A stretch of DNA of 28,491 bases from Scleroderma bovista (taxonomy: Eukaryota; Basidiomycota; Agaricomycetes; Boletales; Sclerodermataceae), in NCBI GenBank assembly GCA_037178675.1, contig JAYMGJ010000392.1, positions 1-28,491 of the forward strand. The letters are read 5' to 3'. Both the position numbers and the translations under genes were made by a program. The first letter of the stretch is position 1. Each line of letters begins with the position of its first letter. Under the pieces are notes generated by a model, which saw only the letters and a list, made by a program, of their open reading frames with translations, ran no database searches and was not told where the DNA came from. Of this stretch, positions 20,340 through 28,491 are shown piece after piece.

Positions 20340-22700
20340 AGTCAAGATAGTACAGGTGATAAAAATTGGGTGGGGTTTCGCAGTTGGTGGCAGATGTGAC
20401 CTTAAATTCTGAAGGTAGTTACCGCCCACAGTAAGGGAACCCGGCTGAATAAACTCACCAGTGTATACAGAAACGTCGCCCGACAATAAGTGGATGGCCA
20501 CTCCGCCCACACGTCGAATTAATTAATACTGTAATTGTCACCCGACAATAAGCAATCAATCACACCTTAATCAATGTCGTCGAAAGACTATTAGTGCACT
20601 GTACTGGAAAGCGTAGTAGACCCGACAATTATCAACCAACCTAGAATGGTGCAATTAATCAGTCACTCGGCCTTCGTGCAGAAGTTCCTTACCGATAAGG
20701 GCATGATATGCTCCGCCAATTGTTCTATACAGCCGATATATATACGACTTGGATTTAAGTAGTTAATAAAACACTGCCACTAATTATTCGGTCCACTGAC
20801 ATGGATGGGAGGGAACCTACTTTGCATGTTAGATACTGGGGATGACCTAGACAATTCGTTAGGTGTTGCAGTGAAGAAGGTTACATCCATACATACCCAA
20901 CAAACCCCTCCAGCAGAAGTCCGGATCATGGATTCCACACATTCGTGTACCTGAAACACCGCACACATATCACTGCTGGGCTTCGATGGGCTTCACTGTT
21001 ACAGTGATTCATTGTTACCATTATCACTAGCAGTTGCTATGGTGATTGGTACTAAATAGGACAGTAAGTAGAGAAGGAAAAGTCGCGTGCGAGCTCACTC
21101 CCTTTGCACTAATGTACAATTTCGTTCAATTTCGTAGCAACGCCACAAGAGTAAGCAATAGTACATGTCGCACACAGTGCATTGATCAACACAGTCCGCG
21201 TCCGCACAAAGTCCGAGTCCTCAACAAAGAACACTGTCTGGAGGAGGTACAGCTGAATCAAAGCTGGTTGTCGTCTCAGTCGAATGGGCGGCCGTGGTGG
21301 TGGCCTGGAAAAAGAATGAGTAGGAACCACAAGAGATTATTCGCAACTCACCGAGTCGGCATAGCGACTATTCTGATCGAGAATCATTGCATTGCAGCGA
21401 GTAAGTTTCGCAGGGTGTGAATTCGATGGGGTCGACTGAGAGGATGACTGGGATGACTGAGAGAGTTTTCCCCCCAACCCAGGATATGGTTGGTATCAAG
21501 AAGGGCCATGGTTCTGGCGAAGAGAATACTTCATGTTGCTGCTGGGATAATGGTGGATTCGTTAGGTTTAAATGCAGCATACACCAAAGAGCGCCAACGC
21601 CCAAGAGTCCTGTTATCTCAAGGATAATTGTCACCCGACAATACCAGGATCATTTAATATTAATTTCTGAAGGGAGGGGGAGGGGAACTCAGTAGATCGT
21701 CGTGGAACAATAGTAAATCTGTTTCCAGAAATTGACGCACAAACTCAATCCAGGGGAATCCAGTAAATTGTCGCCCAATAAATGCCTAAGACCACATCTA
21801 ATATTGATTTCTTCCGGGGGGAAGATCGTTGCCAGACAATAGTGTATTTATTTCTAGAAACAAAAAGCTTGTGACAACCAAGATCACTTGACATCAATTA
21901 ATTAGCTACCATTTTGAACAAGAGTTGCGACGGACACCAATTTATTGGCTACCATTTGAAGGCGACTTCTGACAAACATGCAGACAATCTTGAATGGCGC
22001 AATTATTAATTGATAACTCACCGCACAGCACAGTACACCCGACAATTAGTATACAACCTAGAATGGCGCAAATTAATCAATTGCTCAACCTTCGTACAGA
22101 ACAACCTCTTACCAAAGGAATGATATGCTCCACTAATTGTTCTATACGATCCTGATTTAAATAGTTAAAGAAATTTGTTGCTAGTTATTCGGTACACCAA
22201 CACACATAGCACCGATGTTGGACATTGATCTAGAGCACAATTCGTTACGAGTTGCAACGAAGAAATTTACATCCATACCTGACCTGATGAACTGGCTCTT
22301 GGCAACAGCACCTCAAACCCCGGGTAGGCTTCGGCGGGGCTTCACTGTTAGTGCGATTCAAATTGTCATTGTTCTATCAATTATCATCAATCACTAGTGA
22401 TTACTATTGCCCCATTACGATTACAATTATTATTACTATTACTATTACAATGAGTATTTTTTGGCTACATCTACAACGAGCTGGGAGAAAGAAAGATGTG
22501 GGGGGAAAGGAAAAGAATTGCCATAGCCGAAGGCTTCTTAAACTGAATGGTAATTCAAAGCCTGACAAAATTTCGCACCATGAACAATAGTTGACCGTGG
22601 AGACGCGTGTAAGTCACGTGCAAGCTCACTGCCATTCAGTTTATAAGGCCATTGCTTCCATCGGACATTTCTTTTCCCTTCCTCCATCATCTTCCTTCCG
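20340..22700. repeat. Repeat-rich intergenic region with diverged direct duplication
   Basis: A segment at about 20614-21110 is repeated in diverged form at about 22031-22640. Shared stretches include CCCGACAATTA, AACCTAGAATGG, GATATGCTCC, AATTGTTCTATAC, ATTATTCGGT (or AGTTATTCGGT), TTACATCCATAC, GGGGCTTCACTGTTA-like sequence and GCAAGCTCACT. The offset drifts from about 1,415 to 1,350 bp, so there are indels. No reading frame is conserved between the copies, so I call no gene. It could be a pair of old LTRs or MITEs. Confidence 0.6.
20475..22046. repeat. Dispersed palindromic motif ATTGTCRCCCGACAAT
   Basis: Full copies: 20534-20549 and 21627-21642 (ATTGTCACCCGACAAT, 6-bp arms ATTGTC/GACAAT). 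Partial copies: 20475-20486, 20621-20630, 21767-21780, 21828-21840 and 22036-22046. Role unknown; they may be internal pieces of one decayed repeat family. Confidence 0.6.
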
Positions 22701-22706
22701 CTTGAT

Positions 22707-22740
22707 TTAGTATTAGTATTAATTAGCGTACTAATACTAA
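22707..22740. repeat. Perfect 12-bp inverted repeat
   Basis: TTAGTATTAGTA (22707-22718) and TACTAATACTAA (22729-22740) with a 10-bp spacer. It lies downstream of the WD40 gene's 3' duplication. A terminator-like hairpin or MITE end is possible. Confidence 0.7.
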
Positions 22741-22835
22741 TTGTCCCTTAGTATAGTAATATACATATAGTTCGAATTACTGTAGGAATAGGAATTTTAA
22801 CAGGTCCTAATCCTGTGCGTGACCAAAGGAATATA

Positions 22836-23300
22836 GCAAAGAGAATGTGAAGACACGTTCTACGTTGTTAGTATGGGGTGTTCATGATATGTTAAGTGAT
22901 ATGGTGAATTTATCTTCGGTGAAATTTAACGCATTCTGTGGGATCTTGGATTTTGCATTTTGCATACCGCAGTCAACAATACGATTTACTACATCCCACT
23001 TACTGGTTTGCAGACTTCTTCAAATTACCCTTTTGTCATGCAATATGGCAAAAGAATGTGAAGGCACGTTCTACATTGTTAGTGGGGTGTTCATGGTACG
23101 TTAAGTGATATGGTGGATTTATCTTCGGTGAAATTTAACGCATTCCGTAGGGTTTTGGACCTCGCATACCGCAGTCAACATATCTATATGATTTACTATA
23201 GTTATTTGATAACCACTAATGGTACGACTTATTTTTTGTGATACAATTTACTACATCCCACTTACCGGTTTGCAGACTTCCACATTCAAATTACCCTTCC
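22836..23300. repeat. Tandem duplication at the 3' end of the WD40 gene
   Basis: AGAATGTGAAGACACGTTCTACGTTGTTAG... (from 22842) recurs at 23053 (211 bp later) with GTTAAGTGATATGGTG, TTATCTTCGGTGAAATTTAACGCATTC and CCGCAGTCAACA in both. The ACATCCCACTTACYGGTTTGCAGACTTC at 22991 and 23253 is the last coding part of the WD40 gene, so the outer copy holds a scrap of its coding end. The inner copy has an extra segment of about 50 bp near 23180-23240. Confidence 0.8.
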
Positions 23301-24707
23301 ATGTAGTCTCCCAGAAGGTTAGCACTGGTTTGTTTCCTTGTTCCTGAAAGATTTCTTTAGGTTTAGGTTTGCGCTCACACAATTGATGTACCATCAGTCG
23401 GATAGCGAGGAGCACCACCACCATTACTGTCACTAGCTGCCCAATCATTTGCAAGATCTGTCGCACCACCAACAAGAGTCCTAATCCCCTTCGTGTCCCA
23501 GTTTTTCCCCGTATTTCGGCCTGTTTTCTCCATACAGATATGCAAATTTCCGTTTCATTACTCAATGTAGCTGCCAGGATGAGGTGGAAGCTCCCGGTGT
23601 CATGTGTCTTCGTAGTGAGTTAGCTTTACTTGTAGTTGTCATATGTAGTCTCTTACCGTAACCATTTGTACCCTGCCATTGCTCGAGTGTCGCAGTGTTT
23701 GTATAGTGCGTCCTGTTGCCCTGTCAAACACATGAACTCGACCACTTTCCCCCCCACCAACTACTACAGTTTCCCCTTCTGCGAACGCAACCTGATTCGG
23801 GAACATTTTCATTGGTTTAGTATCGTACATTTTCAAGCATACGGCATCATTCATGTGATGCAGACTGAATCCGTTCGCAGCGTTATCGATGACAAAGAAT
23901 GTTCGGCCCTGGTCAACGACAATGTTACCCCTGAAAAATATTGTGAGGTTTCAGACATCCGCTAGTGTTAATAACTGACATCATTCTCCCCATAGCCTTT
24001 GACGTAAGAACAACACCATCTTTGCCGTGGAGAGTATGACTGAAGGTCCAGTCAGATTAGTGATCCTCTGATACGCCAAGGACTTACATCTCCCCGTCAT
24101 ACATGCCGAATACAAGGATGTCTGAACCATGGGAGTACACAGCACGCGGAACGGTTACAGGCAGCTCAACACTGAAGATATTTGACAGGTTGTACCTGGA
24201 ATCGAGGGCCCAGACCTGGACATGTCTATCTCGAGTTCCTGTCAGTACCCGCATTCCTATTTCCGAGGTGTTGCAGCTGATGGCCATGACTTCACAACCA
24301 GTTCCTATTTGTCTCGCCATGGCCTCTTCAAACTCTGTTGCAGGTTCGCGCTGCTTCCATAGAAGCAGATAACCTAGGCCTGTACCGCAGCACAGTAACT
24401 CTTTGTTATCATCTCTGGGAGTTACCCATGCTGCGCAGGTAATAGGATCCTGGGGATTCCGTGCATGGCTTGGCTTGTTTAGCTCGACCCCTTTTGCTAA
24501 GTCCCACAGTCTCAGTCCGTCACCGCCTGATAAAAATCAGTATTCTTTAGGCATTGGTGAATGTAATCGTTTAATACCTCCACTGGCGAGCATCTTCCCA
24601 CTGTTCAAGACAGCTAAGCACAGTATAGCATCACGGTGCCCTGACAGATGGCATTCCGGGGTATATTTGTTGCTAGTGTTGAAAGGAAGAAGTTTTTTGA
24701 GAAACAT
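23251..24707 (-). CDS. WD40-repeat protein with C-terminal membrane helix
   Basis: The model has exons 24707-24578, 24526-24088, 24039-23980, 23930-23657 and 23607-23251 with introns of 51, 48, 49 and 49 nt, all GT-AG and in phase, giving 419 residues with no stop. WD40 blades are visible: CHLSGHRDAILCLAV...MLASGG, GDGLRLWDL, ITCAAWV...LGYLLLW, VLTGTRDRHVQVWAL, VFGMYDGEI, VFDRATG and ISVWRK. Such propellers are scaffolds; no catalytic role is implied. After the last blade comes a hydrophobic stretch (LLLVVRQILQMIGQ, VTVMVVVLLAIRLM), likely one membrane helix, then a basic tail. The stop at 23251 could instead be avoided by splicing at the GTAAGT at 23265. It resembles WD40 proteins expanded in Agaricomycetes. 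Its 3' end is duplicated just downstream. Confidence 0.8.
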
Positions 24708-25264
24708 AGTGAGTTGTGTTACCTGGCCTTCCGCGTAACACTATATATGTATAGACGTTCTTAATAAACCTAGGACAACATTGTGAACGACCATCGCCAT
24801 CACCCTTGTCTGTGCACAATTAAATGGTGATCGACAACAAAGCTAATAAGCGACATTGTTAACAACCGATGGCTTGAGCCCATGCACCTGGGTAGGCCGT
24901 GTTATACAGTCAGTGGACGATGACAATTGGCCGTGCTACACGGGCTGGCGGAAGTGAGGCTTATGACTAGAGCTTTTCCGTATCACAGGGGTCAGCCCCT
25001 GACAGCATTGTCACCAAGTGACAACGGTGGGCCCATGGCTCTGTTGTCATCGCGGGGTAGGGTGAAAGTCTTAAGCCGGACAAATGGGTGTCGTCATGAA
25101 CATACTCGGGCTCAGAGGAGTAGCATACCAATAGAATAAGTGAGCCAGTACGCAATGGAGGCAGTGTGGTGAAATCTGACGGCAGCAATAACACCATAGT
25201 GAGCTGGTCAATCAGCATTGCGGCATGGTCAACAGTGCGGCAAAGTCAACACTCCGGCATGTTC
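24708..25264. other. Intergenic region upstream of the WD40 gene
   Basis: It contains the WD40 promoter side, with a TATATATGT element at about 24743, 36 bp from the start codon. No convincing gene was found on either strand. Confidence 0.45.
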
Positions 25265-25368
25265 AACGAGATGATGTGCCGATGAGATGTTGTGCCGCTG
25301 ATATGCAGTGCCGCTGATATGTGGTGCCGCTGATATGTGGTGCCGACGATATGTGGTGCCAGGTGTTA
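25265..25368. repeat. 16-bp minisatellite GTGCCGCTGATATGTG
   Basis: About five imperfect units in a row, the best from 25292 to 25365. Upstream, 25215-25262 has related CGGCAtGGTCAACA units. Confidence 0.75.
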
Positions 25369-25494
25369 TGTGTCGGCCGCATCTATTGCTGCATCAATTT
25401 AGTGCCGATGGTTCCTCGTGCCGGATCTTGGCCTAACGGTAGTTACTTAACACTATATGCACGGCGATACATCTATATAGAGGACATAGTATCT

Positions 25495-26165
25495 AGGGCC
25501 TAATGGGTATACAGGGAGATCAACTTTGTGGCCCAACGCACTCAATGGGACACCTATCCACATGCCTTCCCAACTATATAGTTGTTCCCGCATTGAGGGC
25601 TTGTTTAATCCTCTGGGACACCCCATTCATGGCTTGTCACTTTAAAATGTACTTGCAAGGTTTGCCTGCATAGCTAGATAACACCTCTGCTAGGGCCTGC
25701 CCAATGCTATGGGATACCATGGCCATTGCCTGTCACACTGAGCTGGGTGCACTGACTATAAATGATGCTGTCTCCAGGGCTTGCCCAGAGTTATGGGACA
25801 CCACACCTGTGGCTAGCACCCCTTAAAGGTACAGTCTCTGCACAGCCCATTGGAATGCAAGGGACAATAGTTCCATGGCCCTTTGGTAAGAAAGGGACTC
25901 TGTTGTTACAGCCTGATCAAAGCCCGAAACACACTATTCCTCTGGCCTGCCAACAGAAATGGCAAACCATATTTAGGGCCTGATGCAAAGCATGGGACAC
26001 TGGCACTGCAGCCCTCCTACTCACTCCTATTTGTTGGGCTCTATAATAGAATAGAGAACACTATATCCAGGGCTCCTGCTCATATAGATGATACGGCACC
26101 TGGGGCTGTTATGTAATCATGGGACACCATCATATGGGGCTTGACACATTGTGTGACACCACTTT
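25495..26165. repeat. Degenerate repeats with GGGCCTGCC and ATGGGACACC
   Basis: Short blocks such as TAGGGCCTGCCCAATGCTATGGGATACC, AGGGCTTGCCCAGAGTTATGGGACACC and AGGGCCTGATGCAAAGCATGGGACACT recur at irregular spacing. They recall the style of the 168-bp satellite at 1634-2935 (GGGCTGGCCC, ATGGGATGGG) but are not clearly the same family. No gene is seen. Confidence 0.6.
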
Positions 26166-26684
26166 AGCGGCATGCCTTGGGAACTGCAGGAGGCGGGGCC
26201 TACTCTGCTACTTCTAGCCCCTTGGCTGCAATTCCATGGCTACCCTGCTGCTTTGGCTGCCATGCTGCTAACAGTCCTTCGGCAGCAGCGGCTATCCCTG
26301 GTTCTCTGGCCGCATTGCTGTGGCATACCTTTCTTTTGCCGTGATACCGCGGCTGTACTTGTCATAGTGGAGGCCACCACTGCCGCCTGGCCATGATTGG
26401 TTACAGCCATCACAGCTGCAAACTTGACGACCGGCATAAGGTATCAACTTGCGGCACCCATTGTATTGGAAAATGTGGACGACACCTCCACCCAGACATG
26501 TGCTATTCCCATTCATGCCAATGTGTTCCCTGTGTGATTTCTGCCTCATTGTTAACCTGGCCGGGTGTTGCAGCCGCAGCTCAGACTTTGGCCAGCAACA
26601 TTATATCACATGTGTCGCTTTGGCCGATATTTGATTAACCAATTATTGTTGTGATGAACATATATGTAGGTATTCATACAATGT
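26166..26684. other. GC-rich intergenic region
   Basis: 26165-26400 is dense in GCTGC, GGCTGC and GCCGC motifs. ORFs on both strands (for example 26172-26396 +) have no domain resemblance. 26640-26684 is AT-rich and lies just after the stop of the next gene. Confidence 0.45.
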
Positions 26685-27468
26685 TTACCTACCACCCAAA
26701 GACTCCTCCCATTTCTGCCGCAATGCATTTGGTGCATGGGTTAGCATCTCAATGTCCTCCATCCTTTTTGCACAATGCTGCATCACCTCTATATGATATT
26801 TGAGGGCATTGTCCGAGCTCCGCAACATATTGTCGCAGAAGTACCGTGCATTTGACAAGGCCTCGTCGGAGGTATACCCAACGGTGAGTAGAATGGTGAC
26901 CTTTCTATCAGCAACCTTGGAAAAGCTTTAGTATCTAACACAACACGAATAAGGAGCATACCAGGTCCGGCGGGAAAGAATGCCTCTGCCTCCGATACCA
27001 TGTCCCACAGCGGCCGCGTGCTGTACCCTGCCGTACATGGGCCGTGGCCATTTACCCACCACGAGTTTGCCACTTGAAGCGTACTTGGAACCTGGACTTC
27101 GGTGGCCTTCGCATGATAGACGTTCAACTGTCGCATTGCCGCATACAGTCTTGCTGGCGGCAGATCTTCTAGTACGACCATTCTGTGCACCCTGCTCGCC
27201 ATCATTGGCAATATCATCTTCGCACCCATAGCCTGGCATGCGGCAAGCACACGTTCTAAATTTGCCTGGGGCTCATGAGTGTGTTAATCAAATGTAATCA
27301 TTCTCCACTTACCACTTCCGTTTGTACGTTTGCATACCATTCAGCTGTGGCCAGCATCCCCTCGGGCTGTTGTTGAACCGCGTGCACCATCCGTCGAAAG
27401 CGGACTCCAACGTATTGCAATACCATGGACAGTTCGCAGGTTTCGCACAGTTCGGATGTGGTATTCAT
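26685..27468 (-). CDS. Unknown protein paired with the TET/JBP-like gene
   Basis: Exon 1 is 27468-27313 (52 codons from ATG 27468), the intron 27312-27266 (47 nt). Exon 2 runs to TAA 26687-26685. About 245 residues in total. The protein is helical and charged (VGVRFRRMVHAVQQQP, LERVLAACQAMG, RLYAAMRQLNVYHAK), with a SWWVNGHGPC segment, FFPAGPG, ILLTVGYTSDEALSNA and a KRMEDIEMLTHAP...KWEESLGG end. I recall proteins like this beside TET-like genes in Agaricomycete genomes but cannot name a domain. There is one defect: at about 26919 one base is missing in TTTTCC (minus strand), which shifts the frame between TKAFP and DRKVTILL. Either a sequencing error or a young null allele; otherwise the frame is open. 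It is divergent to the gene at 27743, 274 bp apart. Confidence 0.6.
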
Positions 27469-27742
27469 GATTGATGGTGTGATGGCCGATTCGCCCTAAG
27501 CCTTATAACATTCAGGCAATCAATGTTCTCACGGTCCACATGTCACCTGATGTATAATTACCACATTGTGCAACCGGGCATGTGTTGTTTCGCACCGGCC
27601 AATCGCCGATCAGCCTTGTTTAGTGGATCTAGCTGAGAATGGAATGTGTTGCATTGCTGTTTGCAAACAGATGTCCGCAAGATGCTGCACATCCCCCACT
27701 AAATTTTTACTCCCCACATTGTCAAAAGTCGTCCTGTATCCA
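27469..27742. promoter_or_regulatory. Divergent promoter region of the unknown/TET-like pair
   Basis: 274 bp between the two start codons. No clear TATA box or repeated operator was seen. A shared bidirectional promoter is inferred from spacing only. Confidence 0.35.
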
Positions 27743-28491
27743 ATGGCCGGTGCAAATGCCGTGCCATCCAACTATACTTTGTCTGACATCATGGCATCAT
27801 ATATGCGGCGCCGCTTCCTGAATGAAGCATTCCCAGACTTAAATTCCCCCACCCCGGAAACACTTCTGTCCCTGCTGGTGGACGCAACTGTAGTTATGAA
27901 CCAAATTGTATCCACCATCACACAGGCATACCATAATCGGAGTGAGCCAATTCTTTTATAGTTCTATTATCCCTTGCTTGATATCCACTGAAGTTTTGTG
28001 TGGCATTGACTTGATTAGGTTGTCTGAAAGCCTCGGACCAATGCAATCCGGCACAAATGAGCAACAGGAGATTAGGGTCCTCCGTAGACATCCTTCCTCT
28101 TTGACTGGGACCCTTTCCCGGCCCACCATTATTCTGGGAGAAGGTGACACAATTGCATTGTGGTATCTTCCCGGAGCTCTAGCTCCCTGCATCCAAGTAT
28201 GGTATCATTCCACTCTCATTGTCCACTGTTGAGGCCTTTGTTTCTAGGAGCACATCACGGCATCCATCGATTCACTTGCAGATCCACTGGAAGAGAGTAT
28301 TACTAATCAATCATGGCGTACAACACACCAGTATTTCAAGGATGACGTGGATATTTTCGGGTGCTTGGAATTCTCTCCGGCATGGCACATGCTCGGCCAT
28401 TCTGTGAGTACCTTGTTCTTTTGACAATGCACTTGTTTGATCTTCTGCTAGACCCCCAATGACATTCCGGGGGTGTCCAAGGCTTTGGCCG
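27743..28491 (+). CDS. TET/JBP-like dioxygenase gene, 5' part (runs off the window)
   Basis: Exons 27743-27941, 27994-28196, 28248-28403 and 28452 onward, with introns of 52, 51 and 48 nt (27942-27993, 28197-28247, 28404-28451). All three introns match those of the pseudogene at 165 in position and phase. Matching protein segments: AYHNR against AYNNR, GIDLIRLSESLGPM against GIDIIRLDEALAPM, TIILGEGDTIALWYLPGAL against AIILGEGGTIVLWYIPGAI, and QYFKDD..FGCLEFSPAWHMLGHS against QYFNNK..AGCLEFSPARHQLGHS. No stop or frameshift is seen in the part present. The iron-binding exon lies beyond 28491, so the dioxygenase call rests on the paralogue. Possible action on methylated DNA is inferred. Confidence 0.7.

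Noticed and set aside
21046..21695. ORFs of 124 and 92 codons on the plus strand
   Set aside because: They lie in the diverged duplication region, are not conserved between the copies, and have no domain.
26172..26638. Several short ORFs on both strands
   Set aside because: GC-rich repeat-like sequence; no family resemblance or intron structure.

Overview
The window reads as a gene-poor, transposon-rich segment of a mushroom-forming basidiomycete (Agaricomycetes). Short GT-AG introns of about 47-59 nt occur throughout. The gene families are ones typical of that group: Plavaka-type transposase, a DUF6532-like protein, TET/JBP-like 2-oxoglutarate dioxygenases, an F-box protein and a WD40 protein. 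No rRNA, tRNA or CRISPR array was recognised. All family names come from reading translated sequence by eye; no search was run.

Layout. 165-1427 (+): decayed TET/JBP-like dioxygenase gene. 1634-4765: two adjoining satellite arrays, one with a unit of about 168 bp, the other with a unit of 143-145 bp and a 431-bp higher-order repeat. 5026-6724 and 13278-14976: two almost identical 1,699-bp arms in inverted orientation, 6,553 bp apart. Between them lie the 5' end of a Ty1/copia retrotransposon (6725-7799, -), a broken DUF6532-like gene (7800-9896, -), a short divergent promoter region with a 96-bp direct repeat, and a broken Plavaka transposase gene (from 10181, +). The right arm belongs to a 2,099-bp LTR-like element (13278-15376) with TG...CA ends. 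It sits inside the Plavaka gene, which resumes in frame at 15381 and ends at 15761.

15785-17200: tandem repeats with a possible solo LTR. 17340-18390: low-complexity and AT-rich sequence. 18391-20338 (-): two apparently intact genes, an F-box protein and a 126-residue protein with an internally repeated motif. 20400-23310: repeat-rich intergenic DNA. 23251-24707 (-): an intact six-exon-block WD40 gene with a predicted membrane helix. 24708-26680: intergenic DNA with degenerate repeats. 26685-27468 (-) and 27743-28491 (+): a divergent pair, a 245-residue protein of unknown function and the 5' part of a second TET/JBP-like gene paralogous to the one at the left end.

Reading of the whole. The left half is a nest of elements: copia inserted in the DUF6532-like gene, an LTR-like element in Plavaka, and another copy of that LTR in the copia gag. 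Almost every internal stop in the dead genes is one C:G to T:A transition away from a sensible codon, often CGA to TGA. This fits decay of methylated cytosines, in a window that carries two genes of the TET/JBP type at its ends. The intact genes (F-box, 126-residue protein, WD40) all lie outside the nest.
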